NCBI GenBank assembly: GCA_016927855.1
Contig: JAFGLV010000103.1
Span: 1 to 48,011, forward strand
Source of the DNA: Sedimentisphaerales bacterium
GTDB lineage: Bacteria; Planctomycetota; Phycisphaerae; Sedimentisphaerales; Anaerobacaceae
Length of the DNA stretch: 48,011 nucleotides
Direction of reading: 5' to 3'
In this document: positions 24,345 to 31,934 of the stretch, in pieces
Numbering within the stretch: position 1 is the stretch's first letter
Layout of the letters: each line of letters opens with the position of its first letter
Translations under genes and position numbers: made by a program
The notes under the pieces: model-generated
Database searches by the model: none
Told to the model about the DNA's origin: nothing
The model's input: the letters and a program-made list of their open reading frames with translations, nothing else

Positions 24345-24733
24345 TCGTCGCAGATTCTTCCGTATGGATTGACTACTTCAACGGGGTCGCCACAGGCCAG
24401 GCGGAGTGCCTCCACACGCTTCTCGCCGAAGAACTCGTCCTAATGGGAGACATCATTCTCGCGGAAGTGCTTCAAGGTTTCAGGGAAGACAACGACTTCC
24501 ACAAGGCGAATCGGTACCTTGCCACTCTTGACTGTGCAAGGATGCTGAACCGAGACCTAGCCATCAAGAGCGCACAGAACTACCGGCGTCTTCGCAGGAA
24601 AGGCGTGACCATCAGAAGGACGATTGACGTGATGATCGCGACTTTCTGTATCGAGCGCAACCTGGCTTTGCTGCACAGCGACAAAGACTTTGAGCCGATG
24701 AGCAAGTATCTGAGTCTCAAATCGGTCATGTGA
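24341..24733 (+). CDS. vapC: VapC-type PIN-domain ribonuclease toxin
   Basis: A 130-residue PIN nuclease. The acidic metal-binding residues are D5 (VADSSVWIDYF), E42 (ILAEVLQGF), D96 (RTIDVMIATFC) and D114/D116 (HSDKDFEPM). All are present, so the toxin looks active. VapC toxins cleave tRNA or rRNA at defined sites; the target is unknown. The start overlaps vapB by four bases. Confidence 0.95.
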   Translation: MIVADSSVWIDYFNGVATGQAECLHTLLAEELVLMGDIILAEVLQGFREDNDFHKANRYLATLDCARMLNRDLAIKSAQNYRRLRRKGVTIRRTIDVMIATFCIERNLALLHSDKDFEPMSKYLSLKSVM

Positions 24734-24779
24734 GCCAGCCAAGTACGCTTTGAAGCAGAAGCAAAGGGAGAGCAAGACC

Positions 24780-25733
24780 ATGAGCGAGAAGAAGACCGTT
24801 TGTCCGATCTGCAGACACGACCAGGACGTCTCGGAGACACTCATCGGAAACGGCGAAACGACAGCCTACAAATGTCCCATTTGCGGCGGATACACCGTCC
24901 CTCACATCTGGTCTTCCCTTCGTGAAGAGTCGGCAGCCGACCACAAGCTCTCAGCGTGCATTCGGGAACGGAACGAGCAAGGAGAGCAACCGGATTTGAC
25001 GAAACAGGACATCGAGATTCTCCAGGGGAGCTTGCCTGACTACAGACCCCTGGAAAAGCAGTTGAAGCTCATCAAGGCGATCGAAAAGCGGTCCGAACAT
25101 CCGGGTAGTGAAGTCACTCTGATCTTTGATGAGGATTTCCCCCTCGCGTACGCGGAAGATGCAGACGAGTTCGCTTTCTACCTCCAAGCGCTGAGCGACC
25201 GTGGATTGATCGACATGCAGCCCAAGAATGCCCAGGTTACCAACAATCTATATGGCCGACTACAAGAGCTGACAATAACTGCAAGCGGATGGGACTACCT
25301 CGACAAGCACGCCTCCGATCTGGAAGAGAAGACGCAGGCTTTCGTTGCTATGTCGTTTTCCGAGGAGATGGAGCCGATATGGAAAGACGCAATCAAGAAG
25401 GCCATAAAGGCAGTTGGCTATACTCCGTATCGAGTCGATGAGGACTTGCACAGCGAGAACATCGTCTTCAAGATCATGACCGAAATCAAGAACTCGCGGT
25501 TCGTGGTAGCTGACGTCACGGAGCAGAAGAATGGCGTGTATTTCGAGGCAGGATATGGACTCGGTTTGGGGCTGCCGGTCATCTGGAGTGTGCGCGACGA
25601 CGACACAGGTAACGTGCATTTCGACGCCGCCCAATACAAACAGATACGCTGGAAGTCGGCAGAGGAACTGAAAGAGAAGCTTCTCGACCACATCTCCGCG
25701 ATCATCGGCAGACGCAACCGCTCGCGGACGTGA
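24780..25733 (+). CDS. Zinc-ribbon protein with C-terminal nucleoside 2-deoxyribosyltransferase-like (DRHyd/TIR-related) domain
   Basis: A 317-residue soluble protein. The N-terminus has a four-cysteine zinc ribbon: C8-P-I-C11 and C32-P-I-C35-GG. The middle (about 45-180) is mostly helical and includes a small winged-helix-like part (LSDRGLIDMQ, then LTITASGWDYLD). Residues 187-295 match the nucleoside deoxyribosyltransferase/TIR-related fold: AFVAMSFSEEMEPIWKDAI, YRVDEDLHSENIVFKIMTEI, SRFVVADVTEQKNGVYFEAG and GLGLPVIW. E256 in VYFEAGY is the likely catalytic glutamate. Members of this superfamily cleave N-glycosidic bonds of nucleotides, and several act as NAD-depleting immune effectors. It follows vapBC by 46 nt. 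An immune role is inference. Confidence 0.75.
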   Translation: MSEKKTVCPICRHDQDVSETLIGNGETTAYKCPICGGYTVPHIWSSLREESAADHKLSACIRERNEQGEQPDLTKQDIEILQGSLPDYRPLEKQLKLIKAIEKRSEHPGSEVTLIFDEDFPLAYAEDADEFAFYLQALSDRGLIDMQPKNAQVTNNLYGRLQELTITASGWDYLDKHASDLEEKTQAFVAMSFSEEMEPIWKDAIKKAIKAVGYTPYRVDEDLHSENIVFKIMTEIKNSRFVVADVTEQKNGVYFEAGYGLGLGLPVIWSVRDDDTGNVHFDAAQYKQIRWKSAEELKEKLLDHISAIIGRRNRSRT

Positions 25734-25765
25734 AACGCTCTACAAGAGGAACGCTGGAGTCAAAT

Positions 25766-27013
25766 ATGACGAACGAGAGCATTACCGCACCGCAGGGATT
25801 TCTGGCGGCGGGAGTCAAGAGTGGGATCAAGGTTTCGGGGAAACCCGATGTGGCGCTGTTGGTCTGTCCGACGGGAGCCACGGCGGCGGCGGTGTTTACC
25901 ACCAATACGATCACCTCGGCGGCGGTCCAGGTCAGTCGCGAGCATGTCACCAGCCGCACGACGTACGCGGTCGTGGTCAATTCGGGCAACGCGAATGCCT
26001 GTACCGGGAAGATCGGCATAGCCAATGCGCGGAAGATGTGCGCGGCGACCGCAAAGTCGCTGGGCAGCGTTCGGAATCTGCGCCTCGCACCGAAAGAGGT
26101 GCTGGTCGCTTCGACAGGAATCATCGGAGAGCAGCTTCCGATCGACAAGGCTGTCGCCGGGATCGAGAAGGCTGGCGCGGAGCTTTCCGATTCGTCGGAA
26201 GCCGGGATGGCCTTTACCGCCGCGATTATGACGACCGATACCAAGCCCAAGTGCGCCGTGAGGACATTGCGGCTTTCGGGCAAGACTGTCACCATCGCCG
26301 GGACAGTCAAGGGGGCCGGGATGATCGGGCCCAACATGGCGACGACGCTGCTGTTCATCACGACCGACGCAGCTATCAGCAAGCCCCTGCTCGGCGCGGC
26401 ACTACGCGACGCCGTCGGCAACTCGCTCAACAAGCTCACCGTCGACGGCCACCAGAGCACCAACGACACCGGGATCATCCTGGCTTCGGGTCTGGCGGGC
26501 AATCCGCCCATCGTAGGGCGAGCGTCCCCGCTCGTCAGTCGTGCGGGGACGCACGACCTACGAAAGTTCACAGACGCCCTGCTCGACCTCTGCACCGACC
26601 TGGCCCGGCAGATGGCGCTGGATGCCGAGGGCGCAACACGCATGTTCAAGGTCGTCGTAAAGAGAGCTGCGACGCAGGCGCAGGCCGCCAAGGCGGCGCG
26701 GGCGGTAGCGGACTACCCGCTGGTCAAGTGCGCCGTCCACGGCGGCGACCCGAACTGGGGCCGGATCATCTGCGCCGTCGGCTCCTGCGGCGTCAAGCTC
26801 GACCCAGCCAAGCTCTCCTGCAAGCTGGATAAGCTCTACGTCTTCAAGAACGGCGCGCCGGCCAGGTTCGACGCCGAGAGGGCCTCCGCCATCGTCTCGC
26901 AGACCGAACACACGATCACCGTCGATTTGGGGACGGGAAAGGCGAGCGATTTCTGTTATGGCTGCGAACTGTCGGCCGGCTATGTCAGCATCAACGCCGA
27001 TTATCACACGTAG
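25766..27013 (+). CDS. argJ: Bifunctional glutamate N-acetyltransferase/ornithine acetyltransferase ArgJ
   Basis: ArgJ recycles acetyl from N-acetylornithine to glutamate in the cyclic arginine pathway. It is made as one chain and self-cleaves before a threonine. VKGAGMIGPNMATTLLF holds that site (MAT-T). ASTGIIGEQLP, DGHQSTNDTGIILASGLAGN and PLVKCAVHGGDPNWGRIICAVG are standard. Residues 250-266 (VGRASPLVSRAGTHDLR) are an extra segment encoded by a 51-bp palindromic repeat (26512-26562), between GNPPI and KFTDALLDLC, where relatives have a short loop. The frame is preserved. The protein is 415 residues, slightly longer than usual. The start ATG 25766 has GGAG 6 nt upstream. Confidence 0.96.
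   Translation: MTNESITAPQGFLAAGVKSGIKVSGKPDVALLVCPTGATAAAVFTTNTITSAAVQVSREHVTSRTTYAVVVNSGNANACTGKIGIANARKMCAATAKSLGSVRNLRLAPKEVLVASTGIIGEQLPIDKAVAGIEKAGAELSDSSEAGMAFTAAIMTTDTKPKCAVRTLRLSGKTVTIAGTVKGAGMIGPNMATTLLFITTDAAISKPLLGAALRDAVGNSLNKLTVDGHQSTNDTGIILASGLAGNPPIVGRASPLVSRAGTHDLRKFTDALLDLCTDLARQMALDAEGATRMFKVVVKRAATQAQAAKAARAVADYPLVKCAVHGGDPNWGRIICAVGSCGVKLDPAKLSCKLDKLYVFKNGAPARFDAERASAIVSQTEHTITVDLGTGKASDFCYGCELSAGYVSINADYHT
26512..26562. repeat. 51-bp palindromic repeat inserted in frame in argJ
   Basis: Arms CGTAGGGCGAGCGTCCCCGC (26512-26531) and 26543-26562 are inverted copies matching at 18 of 20 positions, with an 11-nt loop. The same family occurs at 19042-19135 and 35886-35935 in non-coding DNA. 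At 51 bp the element adds exactly 17 codons and has no stop in the argJ frame. Confidence 0.85.
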
Positions 27014-27110
27014 CGCATAGCGTGCAAGACGGACGGTGCTGCTGCCGGCCCCGACGCAGCCTGGGCGAGTCGCTTGTCATGCGGGCGGTCTTGAGCTAAC
27101 ATGAACGGGT

Positions 27111-27341
27111 ATGATCGACCCGGAAGACATTGTCAGCGGCGAATGGGCCGAGTGGTATCGGCTCACCGCCCTACAGCGTTGGCACGCCAGCGGCGAGCTT
27201 TGGGAACACTACCTGCAAATCGGAGGTTCGCTTGATCCCGAGCCGGATACGGAAAGTCCTTTCTACGATGGCCAGCCACCAGGTCCGTGTCCTGCTGATG
27301 GGCGGCCAGGCATGCGTGTTTTACGGCGCAGCGGAGTTTAG
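27111..27341 (+). CDS. Small partner protein of the nucleotidyltransferase-like gene
   Basis: A 76-residue acidic protein: MIDPEDIVSGEWAEWYRLTA, then LWEHYLQIGGSLDPEPDTES, ending in GRPGMRVLRRSGV. I recall similar short proteins with EWAEWYRLT and GGxLDPEPDxxSPF motifs encoded just before nucleotidyltransferase-like genes in other bacteria. No function is known to me. Its last 74 bases overlap the start of the next gene in another frame, so the two are tightly linked. It may be an antitoxin- or adaptor-like partner (inference). Confidence 0.65.
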   Translation: MIDPEDIVSGEWAEWYRLTALQRWHASGELWEHYLQIGGSLDPEPDTESPFYDGQPPGPCPADGRPGMRVLRRSGV

Positions 27342-28008
27342 CCGCGGCACCGACCTGATCGTTCTGGCCGATTCCGCCAATCTGAAGCGACTCGAGGGGG
27401 CTCTACGAGACTTGCAGGCCGAATGTATTGCGGTCCCCCCTTTGACCCTTGACTACCTCCAGCGGGGCCACGCCGTTCACTTCCGCTGTCACCATCCTGA
27501 CGCTGCGAACATACGCGTGGACGTGATGTCCCGCCTGCGCGGCGTGGAAGGATTCGAGGCCCTCTGGGCACGCCGCACTACGCTGACCGATGCGGATGGC
27601 ATTGTGTACGAACTGCTCGGTCTTCCGGATCTGGTGCGGGCCAAGAAGACGCAGCGGAGCAAGGACTGGCCCATGCTCCGGCGACTTCTGGAGGCCCATT
27701 ACCTGCGATACCGCGCCGGTGCCACTGCCGAGCAGCAGCGATTCTGGTTGCAGGAGTTGCGTACCCCTGAGTTGTTGGTGGAGGCCGCCCGATGGTGGCC
27801 TGACCTGAGCGAGGAGGTCGCCGGGCGAAGACCGCTGCTGCGTCTGGCTCAATCGGGCCAGACACAGGCATTGCAGGAAGCGCTTTCGGCGGAGGAGCAG
27901 GCCGAGCGAGAGGAAGATCGCGCGTACTGGCAGCCGTTGAGGAGTGAGTTGGAGCGGCTGCGCCATTCCATGCGAGACAGGCCCGAGGCGAGCGAAGGCA
28001 CGTCATAG
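27268..28008 (+). CDS. Nucleotidyltransferase-like protein (AbiEii/DUF6036-like)
   Basis: A 246-residue protein. VRVLLMGGQACVFYGAAEFS, then RGTDLIVLADSANLKRLEGA, has the shape of the start of a minimal nucleotidyltransferase fold. However, the usual DxD metal pair reads DLI here, so catalysis is doubtful. The middle includes HFRCHHPDAANIRVDVMSRL and LPDLVRAKKTQRSKDWPMLR, as in AbiEii/DUF6036-type proteins. The C-terminal 80 residues are charged and helical. ATG 27268 is chosen at the start of homology; an earlier in-frame start at 27130 gives an unrelated N-terminus. It overlaps the small upstream gene. Confidence 0.75.
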   Translation: MASHQVRVLLMGGQACVFYGAAEFSRGTDLIVLADSANLKRLEGALRDLQAECIAVPPLTLDYLQRGHAVHFRCHHPDAANIRVDVMSRLRGVEGFEALWARRTTLTDADGIVYELLGLPDLVRAKKTQRSKDWPMLRRLLEAHYLRYRAGATAEQQRFWLQELRTPELLVEAARWWPDLSEEVAGRRPLLRLAQSGQTQALQEALSAEEQAEREEDRAYWQPLRSELERLRHSMRDRPEASEGTS

Positions 28009-28088
28009 CCGGTGGTTAGGAACGTCGTCGGCACTCGGCGGCGCTTTCTGCCACCCTATCCCGGAAAACAGTTGAAAAAGACCGCCGG

Positions 28089-28132
28089 TTCGGTAAACTC
28101 CTGAGAATTTTACGCGCGTCAAGTTTACCGAA
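28089..28132 (+). promoter_or_regulatory. Perfect 11-bp inverted repeat in the hppA leader
   Basis: TTCGGTAAACT (28089-28099) and AGTTTACCGAA (28122-28132) are perfect inverted copies around a 22-nt AT-richer loop. A candidate -35 TTGAAA lies just upstream, with TAAACT inside the left arm at 16-nt spacing. The structure ends 31 nt before the hppA GTG. It could be an operator or an RNA hairpin. Confidence 0.6.
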
Positions 28133-28163
28133 GTGGTCTGTGCACTCGAAAGGAGCAAGGAAC

Positions 28164-30602
28164 GTGAGAATCTGGAGAAAAATCGTGGGGCTGTCCGTGC
28201 CGATTCTGGCGCTGAATACGGTGGCGCTGGCCGCCGGAGGTACCGGACCGGCGCCGCTGCCCAGCACGCCGTGGAGTTGGTACATCGCGCCTCTGGCGGC
28301 GCTGGCGGCATTAGGCTTTGCCGTCTACTTCTACAAGAAGATGATGGAAGCACCGGAAGGCACGGAGAAGATGATCGAAATCGCCCGCCACGTGCGGGAG
28401 GGCGCTTACGCCTATCTGTTCCGCCAGTACAGCGTGGTGACCATCGTGTTCGTCGTGCTGCTGGCTATTTTCGCTTTCCTGGCCTACAAGGGCGTGCAAA
28501 ACCCCTTTGTGCCGGTAGCCTTTCTGACGGGCGGGTTTTTCAGCGGTCTGTGCGGCTTTCTGGGCATGAAGACAGCCACCAACGCCTCGGCTCGGACCGC
28601 TCAGGGCGCCAGCAAGAGCCTCAACAGCGGTCTGCAAGTCGCCTTCCGCTCCGGCGCCGTGATGGGTCTTGTGGTCGTGGGCTTCGGCCTGTTCGACATC
28701 TCCATGTGGTACCTGATCCTCGACAAGATCGTCTACACAGAGCCCCACATGGCGGAAGGGCTCAAGGTGTTGGGCCTTCAGTTGGTCAAACCGGGTATGG
28801 ACCCGGTCCATAAGCTGGTTGAGATCACCACGACGATGATCACGTTCGGCATGGGTGCTTCGACGCAGGCGCTGTTCGCGCGCGTCGGCGGCGGCATCTA
28901 CACCAAGGCCGCTGACGTCGGCGCCGACCTGGTCGGCAAGGTCGAAGCCGGCATTCCGGAAGACGACCCGCGTAACCCCGCCACCATCGCGGACAACGTC
29001 GGCGACAACGTCGGCGACGTCGCCGGCATGGGCGCCGACCTGTACGAGAGCTACTGCGGCTCGATCCTAGCCACCGCGGCGCTCGGTGCGGCACTGCCTA
29101 TATCAGGCGTGGCAGCCAGCGGCATGGACCCGCTCAAGGCGGTGCTCTCACCGATGCTGGTAGCAGGCTTGGGCATCTTCCTTTCGATTCTGGGCGTGTT
29201 CATGGTGCGCTGCAAGGAAGATGCCACACAAAAGAACCTGCTGCGCGCCCTGCTCCTGGGCACGCTGGGCAGTTCGGCACTGATCCTCGTCGCCGTGGCC
29301 GGTCTGGCGATGACCGACTGGATCAGTTGGGGTATCTTCGGGTCGGTCGCGTCTGGTCTGATCGCCGGCGTGCTGATCGGCCAGTTCACCGAGTACTATA
29401 CCTCCGACGAGTACAAGCCCACCAGGGGCATCGCCGCCCAGGCAGTCATGGGCCCGGCCACTACGATCATCGACGGTTTTGCCACCGGCATGTATTCAGC
29501 CGGCCTTCCCGTTGTCACGATCGTGATCGGCATCCTCTGCGCCTTTGGCTTTGCCGGCGGCTTCTCCAATCTCGCGATGGGCCTCTACGGAATCGGCTTT
29601 GCCGCGGTCGGCATGCTGGCGACGCTCGGCATCACTCTTGCAACCGACGCCTACGGCCCGATCGCCGACAACGCCGGCGGCAACGCCGAAATGGCCGGGC
29701 TGGGTGAAGAGGTTCGCAAACGCACCGACGCCCTCGACTCTCTCGGCAACACGACCGCCGCGACCGGCAAGGGATTCGCCATCGGCTCGGCAGCCCTGAC
29801 CGCGATGGCGCTGTTGGCAGCCTATATTGAGGAAGTGCGAATCTGGATCGGCAGGTTGGCAGCCGAAGCCGGCGGCGAATACGTCGTCGGGCCGGTCACC
29901 TTCGTTAGCGACGCCGCGGCGGCGACCGGCGACAAGATTGTCCATTACGCGACGGCCGAGATGGGCGATTTCGTAGAAGCCTACAACCTCACCATTATGA
30001 ACCCGAAACTCATCGGCGGCCTGTTCCTCGGCGGCATGATGGCCTTCGTCTTCTGCGCCATGACGATGAAGGCGGTCGGCCGGGCAGCCGGCGCGATGGT
30101 CGAGGAGGTCCGGCGGCAGTTCAAGAGCATTCCAGGCATCATGGAAGGCACCGGCAAGCCCGACTACGCCCGCTGCGTCTCGATTTCCACCAAGGGCGCC
30201 CAGAGGGAAATGCTGCTGCCCTCGCTGCTGGCGATCATCGTCCCGGTCGCAACCGGCCTGCTGCTCGGCGTCTCGGGCGTCATGGGCCTGCTGGCCGGCG
30301 GCCTGACCACCGGCTTCGTGCTGGCCATCACGCTCAACAACGCCGGCGGTGCTTGGGACAACGCCAAGAAATACATCGAGAAGGGCGCGCACGGCGGCAA
30401 GAAGCTGCCCGACGGCACCAAGAACCCGGTCCACGGCGCCGCGGTCATCGGCGACACCGTCGGCGACCCGTTCAAGGACACCTCGGGACCGAGCCTGAAC
30501 ATCCTCATCAAGCTGATGACGATGGTCAGCGTGGTCTTCTCCGGCGTGATCGTCAAGTTCGCCCCGGCCGTGAGCGAATGGCTCCACCTGGGCGGCCAGT
30601 AA
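28164..30602 (+). CDS. hppA: Membrane-bound ion-translocating pyrophosphatase
   Basis: An integral membrane pump of 812 residues with about 16 hydrophobic spans. It hydrolyses PPi and moves H+ or Na+ across the membrane. The catalytic face is clear: [20 protein letters not shown], then [20 protein letters not shown], and later [18 protein letters not shown] and [17 protein letters not shown]. In [10 protein letters not shown] the alanine after NTTA, rather than lysine, points to the K+-dependent class. H+ versus Na+ cannot be settled here. GTG 28164 is preferred, with GGAG 9 nt upstream; the N-terminus is an uncleaved or signal-like helix. It lets the cell recover energy from PPi made by biosynthesis. 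Confidence 0.96.
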   Translation: MRIWRKIVGLSVPILALNTVALAAGGTGPAPLPSTPWSWYIAPLAALAALGFAVYFYKKMMEAPEGTEKMIEIARHVREGAYAYLFRQYSVVTIVFVVLLAIFAFLAYKGVQNPFVPVAFLTGGFFSGLCGFLGMKTATNASARTAQGASKSLNSGLQVAFRSGAVMGLVVVGFGLFDISMWYLILDKIVYTEPHMAEGLKVLGLQLVKPGMDPVHKLVEITTTMITFGMGASTQALFARVGGGIYTKAADVGADLVGKVEAGIPEDDPRNPATIADNVGDNVGDVAGMGADLYESYCGSILATAALGAALPISGVAASGMDPLKAVLSPMLVAGLGIFLSILGVFMVRCKEDATQKNLLRALLLGTLGSSALILVAVAGLAMTDWISWGIFGSVASGLIAGVLIGQFTEYYTSDEYKPTRGIAAQAVMGPATTIIDGFATGMYSAGLPVVTIVIGILCAFGFAGGFSNLAMGLYGIGFAAVGMLATLGITLATDAYGPIADNAGGNAEMAGLGEEVRKRTDALDSLGNTTAATGKGFAIGSAALTAMALLAAYIEEVRIWIGRLAAEAGGEYVVGPVTFVSDAAAATGDKIVHYATAEMGDFVEAYNLTIMNPKLIGGLFLGGMMAFVFCAMTMKAVGRAAGAMVEEVRRQFKSIPGIMEGTGKPDYARCVSISTKGAQREMLLPSLLAIIVPVATGLLLGVSGVMGLLAGGLTTGFVLAITLNNAGGAWDNAKKYIEKGAHGGKKLPDGTKNPVHGAAVIGDTVGDPFKDTSGPSLNILIKLMTMVSVVFSGVIVKFAPAVSEWLHLGGQ

Positions 30603-30638
30603 TCACCTGGCCGCGCTCAGCCGATTGACCCAGTTCAC

Positions 30639-30668
30639 AAGGGGTGGCCGGTTTGGTCACCCCTTTTT
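30639..30668 (+). terminator. Rho-independent terminator after hppA
   Basis: AAGGGGTG (30639-30646) pairs with CACCCC plus T residues (30658-30668). The stem continues through GGCC and GGT mismatches. A five-T tail follows. Confidence 0.78.
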
Positions 30669-30730
30669 CGTACCTCCCTCACACAGCACGCTTCGCCAAA
30701 GAAATTGTACCTGAGGAGAGGTTTTCTCCC

Positions 30731-30759
30731 TTGACAGCGTATATCCCATGATATACGAT
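30731..30759 (+). promoter_or_regulatory. hicAB promoter with embedded operator
   Basis: TTGACA (30731-30736), a 17-nt spacer and TACGAT (30754-30759). Between and over them lies a perfect palindrome, CGTATATC CCAT GATATACG (30738-30757). It occupies the spacer and most of the -10, as expected for repression by the HicB ribbon-helix-helix domain. Confidence 0.68.
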
Positions 30760-30823
30760 TAGCGCGTGGCATGGTTGGTCTTGTCCTCGTGTGGGTAGTG
30801 CCACGCGAAGGAAGGAAACGAAG

Positions 30824-31024
30824 ATGGCTGACAACGTGGAGTTCTCGAGGGTCCTTGCCTTGTTCGAGGAGCATGGCTGGCGCCTACAGAAGATTCACGA
30901 GCCGTACCGGGTGTTCGTCAAGGACGATGAGTTGCCTTGGCTGATCCCGGTGCATGATAGAAAGGTGGATGCCGAGTATGTCGCGAAATTCAAGAGGTTC
31001 CTCGAAGAAAGAGGTGAAATCTGA
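30824..31024 (+). CDS. hicA: HicA-like toxin
   Basis: A 66-residue protein of the HicA/YcfA-like fold. ALFEEHGWRLQKIHEPYRVF and LIPVHDRKVDAEYVAKFKRF are the alpha-beta-beta-beta-alpha elements. The canonical GSH active-site motif is replaced by KIHEPYR, so either H25 serves or the subfamily uses another residue. AAGGAAAC lies upstream of ATG 30824. Its end overlaps hicB by 11 bases. Confidence 0.82.
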   Translation: MADNVEFSRVLALFEEHGWRLQKIHEPYRVFVKDDELPWLIPVHDRKVDAEYVAKFKRFLEERGEI

Positions 31025-31412
31025 GAGCCTCGACCGACCGTTCGAGCGGTCCGTGCTACGCAAGGCCAAGCAGCTTGCAGGCGAGTACCGCATGACGCTC
31101 GAAAGGAACGAGAAGCTCGGTTTCATCGGCAGTTCGGTGGAGTTGCCTACGGTCTTTGCCGATGGTACGACGCCGGAGGCATGCTACCAGGCGACCGAAG
31201 AAGCGCTGACGGTCGCTGTCGCAACGATGCTCGAATGTGGTCAGACCCCGCCGCAACCGGTCTCGGCCAGAAAGCGCACAGAACAGGTCAACGTGCGTTT
31301 GACCGCCGAGGAGAAGATGCTCCTGAGCAACGCGGCTTCCAGTCTCGGGTTCAAGGGAATCAGCGACTTCCTCCGAAACATTGCGATGAACCGGGTGCTC
31401 TCGACCCGGTGA
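31014..31412 (+). CDS. hicB: HicB-like antitoxin, full length
   Basis: A 132-residue antitoxin. The first part (KQLAGEYRMTLERNEKLGFI, then GSSVELPTVFADGTTPEACY) is the degraded RNase-H fold of HicB. The second part (QVNVRLTAEEKMLLSNAASS, then FKGISDFLRNIAMNRV) is a ribbon-helix-helix DNA-binding tail, suited to the palindrome at 30738-30757. The start is taken as GTG 31014, overlapping the hicA end, because a purine-rich AAGAAAGAG precedes it. Confidence 0.82.
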   Translation: MKSESLDRPFERSVLRKAKQLAGEYRMTLERNEKLGFIGSSVELPTVFADGTTPEACYQATEEALTVAVATMLECGQTPPQPVSARKRTEQVNVRLTAEEKMLLSNAASSLGFKGISDFLRNIAMNRVLSTR

Positions 31413-31497
31413 CCTCAAGCGAGCGATCCGCTCAACCTGTCGGCGAGCCTGTGAAACGCCACGCGGTTGACGCCGACGACCGGTCAGAGTAAGCTAC

Positions 31498-31525
31498 AGG
31501 GTGGTCGGTTTCGGCCACCCTTTTT
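31498..31525 (+). terminator. Rho-independent terminator after hicAB
   Basis: AGGGTGG (31498-31504) pairs with CCACCCT (31515-31521) around a TCGGTTTCGG-type centre whose CGG arms lengthen the stem. A five-T run follows. It lies about 25 nt before the rsfS start. Confidence 0.75.
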
Positions 31526-31548
31526 GTTTTGTGGCAAGGGCTTACACC

Positions 31549-31908
31549 GTGACAAAGAAGAAGGCCAAGACGTCGGCGGGAGAATTTGCCTTGGCGGCGG
31601 CCAAGATCGCAGACGAGCGCCATTGCACGGATATCACCGTGCTGGACCTGCGCGGGATCTCGCCGGCGACGGACTATTTCGTGATCGCCACCGGGACCAG
31701 CGACCGGCAGATGCGCACGGTCGCCGACGAGATCTCCGAAGCCGGGCGCAGCTCCGGTTTCCCCCGCTTCGGCCGCGCCGGCTACGACCAGGCCCGCTGG
31801 ATCCTGCTCGATTTCGTCGAGGTTGTCGTCCACATCTTCGACAGCGAGTATCGCGACTACTACGACCTGGAGCTGCTCTGGGGAGACGCTGAGAAAATTG
31901 ATTATTGA
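31549..31908 (+). CDS. rsfS: Ribosomal silencing factor RsfS
   Basis: A 119-residue protein of the RsfS/Iojap family, which binds L14 on the 50S subunit and blocks joining to 30S in starvation. ITVLDLRGISPATDYFVIAT, TSDRQMRTVADEI, YDQARWILLDFVEVVVHIFD and YYDLELLWGDAE are diagnostic. GTG 31549 is chosen to match the family N-terminus. The last residues KIDY and the stop are encoded by an ATTGATTATTGATGATGG simple repeat. It precedes argS by 26 nt and is probably co-transcribed with it. Confidence 0.93.
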   Translation: MTKKKAKTSAGEFALAAAKIADERHCTDITVLDLRGISPATDYFVIATGTSDRQMRTVADEISEAGRSSGFPRFGRAGYDQARWILLDFVEVVVHIFDSEYRDYYDLELLWGDAEKIDY

Positions 31909-31922
31909 TGATGGATGATTGA
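31896..31922. repeat. ATTGATGATTGA simple repeat at the rsfS stop
   Basis: ATTGATTATTGATGATGG and ATGATTGA run across the rsfS stop codon. The same motif occurs at 42319-42350 over another stop codon. Confidence 0.55.
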
Positions 31923-31934
31923 CTTTTCGACGCG

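Noticed and set aside
29496..30587. 363-codon minus-strand frame opposite hppA
   Set aside because: Antisense shadow; His/Asp-rich translation with no membrane or domain pattern.
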